Assembly (NCBI GenBank): GCA_964567485.1
Contig: CAZMMX010000016.1
Span: 7,376 to 71,375, forward strand
Source of the DNA: UBA1413 sp964567485
GTDB lineage: Bacteria; Bacteroidota; Bacteroidia; Bacteroidales; Prolixibacteraceae
Reading direction: 5' to 3'
DNA length: 64,000 bases
Shown: positions 17,300 to 24,567 of the stretch, piece after piece
Numbering within the stretch: the first letter of the stretch is position 1
How the letters are laid out: every line of letters starts with the position of its first letter
Program-made: the position numbers and the translations under genes
The notes under the pieces: generated by a model
Told to the model about the DNA's origin: nothing
The model's input: the letters and a program-made list of their open reading frames with translations, nothing else
Databases searched by the model: none

Positions 17300-18649
17300 A
17301 TGGAAAAACTACGATATGAGCGGCCGGTGATCAACCGGGTAGTGAGCGGACTTCCCGACAAATTCGGGGCTAAATTCAGGGTGGACCCCCGGACCGTGAT
17401 TGACGGACATGCGGTCACTGACCTTCTGAAGGAGCATGGATCTCCCCTGTATCTTATTTCGGAAGAGACAATCAGGAAAACCACCCGCGACCTGTACCAG
17501 GCCTTTTCGGTCCGTTATCCCCGGGTGCAACTCTCCTGGTCCTACAAGACCAATTACCTCGATGCCGTATGCCGCATCTTCCATCAGGAGGGTTCCTGGG
17601 CGGAGGTGGTTTCCTGGTTTGAATATGAAAAGGCCCTGAACAATGGCGTCGACCCCAAGAAGATCATCTTCAACGGTCCGGGCAAGTCGGAACAAGAACT
17701 GGAAAAGGCCATCACCGGGGGATCGCTGGTCCACATCGACCATTTTGATGAGCTTTACCTGGTCATCAAGCTCTCGCGCAGGCTTCCCGTAAAGGCCAAG
17801 GTCGCCATCAGGGTCAACATGGATACGGGAATATATCCCCATTGGGAACGGTTTGGCTTCAACTACGAAAACGGGGAAGCGTGGAATGCCATCAACAGGA
17901 TCATGAACAGCGAAGGGCTGGAACTGGTAGGGTTGCATACCCACATCGGCACATACATCATGAGTGCTTCTGCCTATGCCACGGCGGCGGGAAAACTGGC
18001 CGACCTGGCGGTGCGCACCGACCGGAAATTCAACCACAAGGTGAAATACATCGACATGGGCGGGGGCTTTGCCACCAGCAACACCCTGAAAGGGGCTTAC
18101 CTCCCGGGCAGTGACACCTGCCCCACTTTTGACGACTATGCCGAGGCCATCACGGGGGCCCTTCTCAGCTCAGAACTCCGGCCCGAAGAGCTCCCCCTGT
18201 TGGTTTTGGAAACGGGAAGGGCCCTGATCGACGATGCCGGCTATCTCCTGGGAACGGTCATCGCCAACAAGAGGATGGCCAGTGGCCGGCGGGGCATGAT
18301 CATCGACATCGGCATCAACCACCTCTTTACCTCCTTTTGGTATGAACACACCATCCTCCCCGGAATTCCCGTCACCTCGAACTCCGAAGACACCCAGATC
18401 TGCGGTCCCCTGTGCATGAATATTGACGTCATCCGCCAGGCCATCCGGTTCCCCCTGCTCCAGCCCGGCGATCCCGTGGTCATAGAGCGCATCGGCGCCT
18501 ATAATATGACGCAGTGGCTGCAGTTCATCAACTACCGGCCCCGCATTCTTCTGGCCGGCATCAACGGCGAAATCGACATCGTCAGGGAGAGAGAGACCCT
18601 GGAGACCTTCCTGGCACAGGAGAGAGTTCCTGAACGGCTTCTGAAATGA
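17300..18649 (+). CDS. PLP-dependent decarboxylase, diaminopimelate/ornithine decarboxylase (fold III) family
   Basis: Fold-III PLP enzyme of the LysA-like family, 449 residues from the ATG at 17300. The PLP lysine is about Lys83 in SWSYKTNYLDAV. A glycine-rich phosphate-binding block (YIDMGGGFAT) and His in GLHTHIGTYI follow. The C-terminal active-site segment reads GPLCMNIDVI, where classic decarboxylases have C-x-S/T-x-D, so one conserved residue differs, and it ends GAYNMTQWLQFINYRPRI. This is not a standard housekeeping lysA: the C-terminal segment is divergent and the genes around it are not lysine genes. Its last codon overlaps the ATG of the transporter gene. Substrate unknown, perhaps an amino-acid derivative made by the ATP-grasp enzyme. 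Confidence 0.85.
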   Translation: MEKLRYERPVINRVVSGLPDKFGAKFRVDPRTVIDGHAVTDLLKEHGSPLYLISEETIRKTTRDLYQAFSVRYPRVQLSWSYKTNYLDAVCRIFHQEGSWAEVVSWFEYEKALNNGVDPKKIIFNGPGKSEQELEKAITGGSLVHIDHFDELYLVIKLSRRLPVKAKVAIRVNMDTGIYPHWERFGFNYENGEAWNAINRIMNSEGLELVGLHTHIGTYIMSASAYATAAGKLADLAVRTDRKFNHKVKYIDMGGGFATSNTLKGAYLPGSDTCPTFDDYAEAITGALLSSELRPEELPLLVLETGRALIDDAGYLLGTVIANKRMASGRRGMIIDIGINHLFTSFWYEHTILPGIPVTSNSEDTQICGPLCMNIDVIRQAIRFPLLQPGDPVVIERIGAYNMTQWLQFINYRPRILLAGINGEIDIVRERETLETFLAQERVPERLLK

Positions 18650-20844
18650 GAAAATTCACCAGGCATAACCTCCCCCTTCAGGTGGAAGGATTCCTGAACA
18701 GCTATTCCCAGGTCTTCTTCTCCGATGACCGTCTGCTCTCGGTGATCCTGCTTCTGGTCAGCTTCATCGATCCCCGGGCTGGACTGGCAGGCGCCCTGGC
18801 CGTGGTCGTGAGCAACATGGCTGCACAAAGTATGGGGTTTTATAGCTGGACCATCCGCAAGGGATATTACGGATATAACAGTCTGCTGGTGGGTCTGGGC
18901 TTCGGCCTCACCTTTCAGCCGGGCCTCGCCTTCATCCTGCTGCTCCTGGCAGCCGCCCTGCTCACCTTCTTCTTCACGGTCGTCATCCAGGGTATCTTCT
19001 TTAAATATGACCTCCCCACCCTGAGTATCCCCTTCCTGCTGGGCTTCTGGCTCCTGCTCCTGGCCTCGGGACAATTTACAGCCCTGGGGCTTAGCGAAAG
19101 GGGCATCTTCGTGAATAACGAGCTCTTTGCCCTGGGAGGCAAGGGATTGATCGACCTGACAGACCATTTCAACAAGGTCATCAGCGCCCCGGCCGTGCGT
19201 ACCTATCTTTTCTCCCTGGGAGCCATCTTCTTCCAGTATAACCTCATGGCAGGAATCCTGATTGCCCTGGGAATGCTCTTCTGGTCCCGCATCGCCTTTA
19301 CCCTTTCGGTGATCGGTTTTTTCCTCGCATGGGTATTTTACCGGATTACCGGAGCCGACATCTCAGCCCTGGGATACAGCTATATCGGCTTTAACTATAT
19401 CCTGACCAGCATTGCCCTGGGCGGTTTTTTCATCATCCCCACCCGGTGGTCTTACCTCTGGCTGATATGGCTGCTTCCCCTAGTCATCATCGTCACCGTC
19501 AGTTTTCAGCAACTCTTCACCCTTTTCCGGCTGGGCGTTTACGCCCTTCCCTTTAACATTGTGGTCCTCACCTTCCTTTATGTTTTGAAAATCAGGGAAA
19601 AGCCAGGCGAACGGCTGGTGGAAACCACCATCCAGCATTACTCTCCCGAGAAGAACCTCTACCACCAGCATATCACTTCCCACCGTTTTTATTCACCGCT
19701 ACAACTTCCGGTATCCCTGCCGGTCATGGGAGAATGGTCGGTCAGTCAGGCCTTTCACGGAGAACACACCCACAAGGGGGAGTGGGCGCATGCCTGGGAT
19801 CTGGTCATCACCGGCAATAATGGGGAGCAATTCCGGGGAGAGGGGTTGGTCCTTCGCGACTATTTCTGCTATGAGAAACCGGTGGTGGCTGCCGCCGACG
19901 GCACCGTCGCCGACCTTACCGACGGCATCCCCGACAACCTGATCGGCGACAGCAATTTGCAGCGCAACTGGGGCAACAGCATCGTTCTGCAACATGGGGA
20001 GCATCTCTTCTCCCAGGTGAGCCACCTGAAACCGGGATCCCTGAAAGTAAAAAAGGGGGATGCGGTAAAAAGAGGTGAGATTATCGCCCTGTGCGGGAAT
20101 TCAGGACGTTCCCCCTACCCTCACCTGCACTTCCAGATCCAGGAAACTCCCCATATCGGCAGTAAGACCCTCTCCTACCCGCTGTCGGACTACCTGCTGT
20201 CACAAAATGGTCAGCTGGGCCTCAGAACCCATGCCATCCCCTGCGAAGGAGAGAAAATCACCGCCATACAAAACCACCCTCTCTTTGAAAAAGCTTTTCA
20301 CTTCCTTCCCGGCCGGAAATTCACCTTCGAAGTGACCGGAGAAGCTCCCCGATGGCTCCAGGGGGCGCACCTCTGGGAGATCAAAACCGACGAATACAAC
20401 AACAGCTATTTCCAATGCCATCGCACAGGAGCCATAGCCTATTTCCACAACAACGGGAATATCCACTGGTTCCTCAACTTCACCGGCTCCCGAAAGTCTC
20501 TCCTCTACTATTTCTACCTTGGCTTCTACAAGGTGATGACTGGATATTACCAGGGGGTCACCATCGAAGATGAACTGCCCCCCAATAAGGTATACTCCAA
20601 GGGAGAGCTTTTCCTGCAGGACTTCATCGCGCCTTTTTACATCTGGAAGAAAGCCGGCTACACCCTGACCTACCTCCGTCTCGAGGATGACTTCTATGCC
20701 TCTTCGGCATTCCTGGAGGCCACCGTCGGAAAAGGTCACGGTGAAAACCTCAGTTTTTCCATCATGCTGAAGGGGGCTTGCATTTCAGAATTCAGCGTTC
20801 ATGACCAAACAAAACATTTCAAAGCCTCATGTACAGAATCCTGA
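18646..20844 (+). CDS. Urea transporter fused to M23 metallopeptidase
   Basis: Fusion protein of 732 residues. Residues about 20-310 are a urea-transporter channel with the family's internal duplication: GYYGYNSLLVGLGFG and later LGYSYIGFNYILTSIALGGFF, plus the LPxxTxPF-like signature LPTLSIPFLLGFW and a second ALPFNIVVL. Residues about 350-510 are an M23 peptidase (LytM-type) with the zinc/catalytic residues His382 and Asp385 in AHAWD and His493/His495 in PHLHFQ. A C-terminal region of about 220 residues is unassigned. The gene overlaps the decarboxylase (ATGA) and the next gene by 16 bases. The arrangement suggests an inner-membrane channel carrying a periplasmic peptidase; permeant and peptide substrate are unknown. 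Confidence 0.88.
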   Translation: MRKFTRHNLPLQVEGFLNSYSQVFFSDDRLLSVILLLVSFIDPRAGLAGALAVVVSNMAAQSMGFYSWTIRKGYYGYNSLLVGLGFGLTFQPGLAFILLLLAAALLTFFFTVVIQGIFFKYDLPTLSIPFLLGFWLLLLASGQFTALGLSERGIFVNNELFALGGKGLIDLTDHFNKVISAPAVRTYLFSLGAIFFQYNLMAGILIALGMLFWSRIAFTLSVIGFFLAWVFYRITGADISALGYSYIGFNYILTSIALGGFFIIPTRWSYLWLIWLLPLVIIVTVSFQQLFTLFRLGVYALPFNIVVLTFLYVLKIREKPGERLVETTIQHYSPEKNLYHQHITSHRFYSPLQLPVSLPVMGEWSVSQAFHGEHTHKGEWAHAWDLVITGNNGEQFRGEGLVLRDYFCYEKPVVAAADGTVADLTDGIPDNLIGDSNLQRNWGNSIVLQHGEHLFSQVSHLKPGSLKVKKGDAVKRGEIIALCGNSGRSPYPHLHFQIQETPHIGSKTLSYPLSDYLLSQNGQLGLRTHAIPCEGEKITAIQNHPLFEKAFHFLPGRKFTFEVTGEAPRWLQGAHLWEIKTDEYNNSYFQCHRTGAIAYFHNNGNIHWFLNFTGSRKSLLYYFYLGFYKVMTGYYQGVTIEDELPPNKVYSKGELFLQDFIAPFYIWKKAGYTLTYLRLEDDFYASSAFLEATVGKGHGENLSFSIMLKGACISEFSVHDQTKHFKASCTES

Positions 20845-22169
20845 TCTTCTTGCTGTTTCTGGCCCTGATCGCCGGAGCTCTTGTTCCGGGGGTCACCGCC
20901 CAGCCTTCTGCCGCGGTGACCGATTCCATTACCTGGAAGCTTTATAACGACAAAGCCTGGCAGGCGTTGCTTGAAGAGGCCGACAGGGCCATCAAAGAGG
21001 ATATCGATTTTTACTATCTGCGCGTCAGGGCGGGCGTGGCAGCCTGGGAGCTGAAAAAATACCGCAAGGCGGCAGAACACCTGGGAAAAGCCCGGCAGGA
21101 ATATGCGCATGACGATTTCACCAATGGTTATCTCTACTCATCCCTGCTTCTGGCAGGTCGTGAGGATGAAGCCCGCCAACTGGCCGGACTTCTTCCTGAG
21201 GAGACGGTGAAACAGCTGGGGATAAAATCCCCGGGGCTCCTCAACAGCCTGTCGGCCGGGGCCCTCCTTGCCATCAACAGAGACCATGCACGTCTGGAGG
21301 AAGAGAGTATTGCCGTGGGAAGCTTCCTTAACTACAGAAGCATCCTTCGCCGGCAGTGGTACAAAAATGCAGGAGTGGACCTCCATCTTTCACCGGGAGT
21401 CAACCTTTACCAGAACTTCAGCCACATCTCCATCGCCCGCACCCAGCATTTCACCTCAGCGCCCGACCAGTTCGACGCCCTGGTGGAAACGACGGCATCG
21501 CAGTTCCAGTGGACCGTGCAGGGGCGCTCCCTTCTGGGAAAAGGGTGGAGCACCTTTGTGTCGGCCTCGCTGTTATGGGGAGAGAGTCCCTATCACCTGC
21601 TCGTGGAGGTCACCCCCGGACAATACGGCTTCTCCGAAACCTCCTTCAGAATAAGTGATCAGCTCATTAGTGCAGGAATAGCCTGCGAAATGAGGACCAT
21701 CAGGCCGCAGATGTCGGTGACCCTCGGGAATGTCAACGGCTTCAGCCAGGCACAAGCCAACGGCCAGCTGGCCGTCTATCCCCTGGGAAACCTCAACTTT
21801 TACCTGGTGACCGATGCTTCCCTGCACCACGATGAGAGCTCAAAGAGCATGAAAACGGTCTTCAGCCAGAAGGCAGCCCTGAAAACCGGACCTTTCTGGC
21901 TGATCGGGGAGGCCACCCGGGGCTCCATCTCCAATTTCAGCGCCGCAGAAGGAATGGTGGTCTACAATATTCCGGAGACCATCAGGGGAATGACGGGGGC
22001 TACCCTCTGGATCCCCCTCATGGACTACCGGATGGAGCTGTCGCTGCGGTACCTCGTCACCGAAAAAAAAGGTACAACTTTTGTGTATAGCAACACGGTA
22101 GACTATCTCAGTAACAGCTACCACTTTAATGATCACAGTATTCTAATTAACCTGAAATGGAATTTTTGA
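20829..22169 (+). CDS. TPR-repeat protein with C-terminal outer-membrane beta-barrel (YaiO-like)
   Basis: 446-residue exported protein. A signal peptide ends near residue 24 (VTAQP). Residues about 30-140 hold TPR-like helices (AWQALLEEADRAI, VAAWELKKYRKAAEHLGKA). From about 165 on, alternating hydrophobic beta-strands continue to an aromatic C-terminus (ILINLKWNF), which marks an outer-membrane barrel; overall it resembles YaiO-type proteins. It overlaps the transporter gene by 16 bases and the next TPR gene by 13 bases, so the four-gene run 17300-22774 is clearly one translationally coupled operon. It probably provides an outer-membrane channel or docking site for whatever the cluster makes or imports; that role is inferred. 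Confidence 0.75.
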   Translation: MYRILIFLLFLALIAGALVPGVTAQPSAAVTDSITWKLYNDKAWQALLEEADRAIKEDIDFYYLRVRAGVAAWELKKYRKAAEHLGKARQEYAHDDFTNGYLYSSLLLAGREDEARQLAGLLPEETVKQLGIKSPGLLNSLSAGALLAINRDHARLEEESIAVGSFLNYRSILRRQWYKNAGVDLHLSPGVNLYQNFSHISIARTQHFTSAPDQFDALVETTASQFQWTVQGRSLLGKGWSTFVSASLLWGESPYHLLVEVTPGQYGFSETSFRISDQLISAGIACEMRTIRPQMSVTLGNVNGFSQAQANGQLAVYPLGNLNFYLVTDASLHHDESSKSMKTVFSQKAALKTGPFWLIGEATRGSISNFSAAEGMVVYNIPETIRGMTGATLWIPLMDYRMELSLRYLVTEKKGTTFVYSNTVDYLSNSYHFNDHSILINLKWNF

Positions 22170-22774
22170 GATTTTTCCTCGTTGTTCCGCTGTTATGGCT
22201 TTCCCTGGGTGCGCAGGGGCAATACAGCGATGCCGTGCTGAAAGCCTTTGAGAGCAGCTACACCGCCGAAAAAGGAGGAGACTTCAAAAAGGCAGCCTCC
22301 CTCCTGAAAAACGGGTACCAGGAAAATTCCTACGAATTCAACCTGCGGTTGGGATGGCTGACCTACAATGCGGGGGAATTCGCGGAATCAGAAAGATACT
22401 ACCGGAAAGCCCTGGAAATCCTCCCTTATTCCGAGGAGGCCAGGCACGGACTGATTCTTCCGCTGACCGCCCGCGGTAAGTGGAATGAAGTGATCGCCAT
22501 TTATGAGAAAATCCTGGAGAACAATCCCGGAAGCACCGTGGCCCTGTACCGCCTGGGCATGGTCCACTATAACCGGAAGGAGTGGTCCCAGGCAGCCCGG
22601 CACTTCCAGAAGGTGGTGGACCTTTACCCTTTTCACTATGACGGACTGCTGATGCTGGCCTGGACCAGCCTGCAACTGGGAAAAACCCGCGAAGCCAGGA
22701 TTCTCTTCAACAAGGTGTTGCTTTACTCCCCCGGTGACAAATCAGCCCTCGAGGGGCTGAAAGTGCTCAATTAG
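22157..22774 (+). CDS. TPR-repeat periplasmic protein
   Basis: 205-residue protein with an N-terminal signal peptide (FLVVPLLWLSLGAQGQ) followed by at least four TPR units, e.g. YEFNLRLGWLTYNAGEFAES, WNEVIAIYEKILENNPGS and WSQAARHFQKVVDLYPF, ending shortly after LEGLKVLN. It begins 13 bases before the stop of the barrel gene and ends the coupled run. TPR proteins mediate protein contacts; here it probably bridges the inner-membrane transporter/peptidase and the outer-membrane barrel. No enzymatic motif is present. Confidence 0.8.
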   Translation: MEFLRFFLVVPLLWLSLGAQGQYSDAVLKAFESSYTAEKGGDFKKAASLLKNGYQENSYEFNLRLGWLTYNAGEFAESERYYRKALEILPYSEEARHGLILPLTARGKWNEVIAIYEKILENNPGSTVALYRLGMVHYNRKEWSQAARHFQKVVDLYPFHYDGLLMLAWTSLQLGKTREARILFNKVLLYSPGDKSALEGLKVLN

Positions 22775-22813
22775 GGAGATGTGACAAAGTGGGGAGATCA
22801 TTACGAAAGCCAT

Positions 22814-22866
22814 AAAACAGAAACGGGAACCATCATCTCTGATCGTTCCCGTCTCACTGTATTCGA
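22814..22866 (-). terminator. Terminator-like hairpin, near-copy of the structured RNA 3' end
   Basis: The arms ACGGGAAC (22823-22830) and GTTCCCGT (22845-22852) pair, with an inner ATCA/TGAT stem and a four-base loop. Read on the minus strand, a T-rich tract follows. It lies downstream of the methyltransferase stop and may terminate that gene. It is about 87% identical over 53 bases to 23852-23904, with paired substitutions in the stem. Confidence 0.7.
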
Positions 22867-22873
22867 GCTGAGT

Positions 22874-22894
22874 GATCAACAACTGTTGATAAAC
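22874..22894. repeat. 21-bp palindromic repeat, copy 1
   Basis: Contains the palindromic core ATCAACA-AC-TGTTGAT and a trailing AAAC. It matches 24492-24512 at 18 of 21 positions in the same orientation. Here it lies only 7 bases from the terminator-like hairpin; the other copy lies beyond the promoter of the structured RNA. Confidence 0.55.
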
Positions 22895-22987
22895 ACCGAC
22901 CAGCGACAGGCCAACGCGCCCCCCTGCCGGGTTGGGTGCGAACAGATTCTAAATCCTGATTTACAGGATATTATCATGCCCTATACG

Positions 22988-23806
22988 CTATAAGGGGTCG
23001 TTTTTACGGGCGATGACCACCAGTTCCTGGTCGGCGTCGAACCAGGAGAGAGCCCGGCGGACCACCCTGTTCAGGAAAAAGGCGGGAGAAAAGGGGCCCT
23101 TCATCAGGAGGGGGTAGTTCTGGCGGACCACGGTGAACCCCTGACGGGTGAGCAGCTTCCGGAGAGAGGGATAGTCGAAATAAACGAAATGTTCGGTTCC
23201 CACGCCCTGCCGGGAATAAAAACGATGGCTCCCCCGTCCCTTTTCCGAACGACGATAGCGGGAATTGGGAACCACAATCAGGAAAAGCCCTCCGGTATTC
23301 AGCATATCATGGCCCCACTGCGTCACATAAAAGGGATCTTCAAAATGTTCCAGCACATGCTGCATGAACAGAAGGTCGAATTTTTCCCCCCGGTCTTTGA
23401 TTTCTTCCAGGGTGAGGGTTTCAGCATTTAGTCCGCAGCTGCGGCAATATTCAGTGGCATAGGGACTGATATCGCTCCCCAAATGACGGATTCCCCTGCG
23501 GCGGGCAGCCTCCAGGGTGTTACCCACGGAACATCCCACTTCCAGTAAGCTGGTGATCGCCGGGTGAACCTCCCTGGCCATATCGATCAGCCATCCCGAT
23601 TTTCTGATTTTGTGTTTCCGGTTTTTCAGGTAGTTCTTAGAGGTGAAATAGGAGTCGTCGTAGCGCTTCACCAGGTGCAGCGAGGCGGGGTCCCTCCAGA
23701 TAATGCCACAGGAGCGGCATCTCACGAAACGCAGTTCCTCATCTTCGGCATAGCATTCCTGTGCCGAAGGGTCGCAACCGAGATAGCCGGTACATTTCAG
23801 AGTCAT
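22988..23806 (-). CDS. Class I SAM-dependent methyltransferase with N-terminal zinc-ribbon
   Basis: Methyltransferase of about 272 residues. An upstream in-frame ATG at 23890 lies inside the RNA terminator hairpin, so I take the ATG at 23806 (MTLKCTGYLGCD). The N-terminus carries two Cys pairs (CTGYLGC, CRSC) of a zinc-ribbon type often found in methyltransferases acting on sugars or cofactors. The Rossmann fold follows: SLLEVGCSVGNTLEAARRRG is the SAM-binding motif I, then HLGSDISPYA and LLFMQHVLEHFEDP. A -7 promoter element at 23841-23848 lies just upstream. Substrate unknown. It lies between the two copies of the RNA-end repeat. Confidence 0.85.
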   Translation of the reverse strand: MTLKCTGYLGCDPSAQECYAEDEELRFVRCRSCGIIWRDPASLHLVKRYDDSYFTSKNYLKNRKHKIRKSGWLIDMAREVHPAITSLLEVGCSVGNTLEAARRRGIRHLGSDISPYATEYCRSCGLNAETLTLEEIKDRGEKFDLLFMQHVLEHFEDPFYVTQWGHDMLNTGGLFLIVVPNSRYRRSEKGRGSHRFYSRQGVGTEHFVYFDYPSLRKLLTRQGFTVVRQNYPLLMKGPFSPAFFLNRVVRRALSWFDADQELVVIARKNDPL

Positions 23807-23840
23807 GTGCAATAGATGAGAAAGTGAGATCTGGTGGGGA

Positions 23841-23848
23841 CAAATATA
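23841..23848 (-). promoter_or_regulatory. Candidate -7 promoter element for the methyltransferase
   Basis: TATATTTG on the minus strand, matching TAnnTTTG, 35 bases before the start codon and immediately behind the RNA terminator. No TTTG at the right -33 distance. Confidence 0.45.
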
Positions 23849-23851
23849 TAT

Positions 23852-23904
23852 AAAACACAAATGGGAACCATCATCGCTGATAGTTCCCATTTCACTGCAT
23901 TCGA
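23852..23904 (-). terminator. 3' terminator hairpin of the structured RNA
   Basis: ATGGGAAC pairs with GTTCCCAT (23861-23868 with 23883-23890), with an inner ATCA/TGAT stem. On the minus strand it is followed by TTTGTGTTTTATATATATTT, a T-rich release tract. It is the intact-locus copy of the repeat at 22814-22866. Confidence 0.7.
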
Positions 23905-24400
23905 CCGGAGTTTCCTGCGGTGTCAGGCTACGGTTATTTCAACCGGCTTCGTTCCCCTGGGGAGGCTTGCGCCACCTTGCTGAAAACTCGGCCCTGATCT
24001 TTCCTCGCGGTGTGTTACCACCGTGATTCCTGATCGTCCGTCGCTCTTCTTCCGGATTTCTCTTTCTGAAGCCTTGGCGGACAGAGCGTCCTCTTGACAT
24101 TCGTACGGGCGGCATTGCTGTCTCCCTCCGATTGTGGTCCGTTCCGGGTTTGCACCCTTCCCGGTCCCGGAAAGTTTTCTGAGACCGAAGTCTCTTTATT
24201 CTCTTTCCCCCGTCAGACTCAACCTTCCAAAGAACACCTTGCGGTGGCTGGCGTTTGTCGGCTTCTTCCGGTGTTACCCTTCATTGGCCGGCTCCGGCTC
24301 TTCCGGTAAGCGGGCTTTCACCCGTGCGGTCAGTTCCCCAGGCCACTTAAGTCCTGCTTCTCTTTCCCTTACTTTCGGAGCTGTTTTTTATCGCTCACCT
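23852..24400 (-). ncRNA. Candidate large structured non-coding RNA of about 550 nt
   Basis: A gap of about 760 bases between two minus-strand genes holds a dense series of hairpins rather than a convincing gene. Read on the minus strand it contains a GAGAC-UUCG-GUCUC hairpin (24181-24194), CGGTG/CACCG (24008-24023), GGC-GCAA-GCC (23964-23973), CGGTT/AACCG (23931-23945), a CGGG/CCCG hairpin near 24310, many GAAA-type loops, and a 3' terminator hairpin. A near-perfect Bacteroidota promoter (TTTG, 20 bases, TATATTTG) lies exactly at its 5' side. I compared it mentally with RNase P RNA, tmRNA, SRP RNA, 6S RNA and group II introns and found none of their diagnostic motifs. Class unknown. Confidence 0.6.
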
Positions 24401-24407
24401 GATGAAA

Positions 24408-24439
24408 CAAATATACCATCCATTTTCCTCTTTTCCAAA
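24408..24439 (-). promoter_or_regulatory. Promoter of the structured RNA
   Basis: On the minus strand TTTG (24439-24436), a 20-base spacer and TATATTTG (24415-24408) match the Bacteroidota -33/-7 consensus. Predicted transcription start is close to 24400. Confidence 0.75.
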
Positions 24440-24491
24440 CTTTTCAGCAACTATTTCACCCCAAAGAAACCAACCTGCTATTCACACAGTT

Positions 24492-24512
24492 TATCAACAA
24501 TTGTTAATAAAC
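24492..24512. repeat. 21-bp palindromic repeat, copy 2
   Basis: TATCAACAATTGTTAATA core plus AAAC, upstream of the RNA promoter. Matches copy 1 (22874-22894) at 18 of 21 positions. Confidence 0.5.
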
Positions 24513-24567
24513 CGGAAGTGACGGATAGCGGGGCTTCCCCGAAAGTGGCCCCTGCCTGGGGCGCTGA

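Noticed and set aside
22781..22993. 70-codon plus-strand frame between the TPR gene and the methyltransferase
   Set aside because: It runs through the terminator hairpin and the palindromic repeat, has no domain or ribosome site, and ends in the convergent methyltransferase.
23807..23890. Extended N-terminus of the methyltransferase from ATG 23890
   Set aside because: The extra 28 codons lie in the RNA terminator hairpin and T-rich tract, with the likely -7 promoter element of the gene inside them.
23852..24400. RNase P RNA, tmRNA or group II intron as identity of the structured RNA
   Set aside because: The GAGGAAAGUCC and ACAGAA-CCGGCUUA cores of RNase P are absent, there is no tmRNA tag or tRNA-like end, no domain V hairpin and no reverse transcriptase. 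Some short stretches look RNase P-like but the order is wrong.
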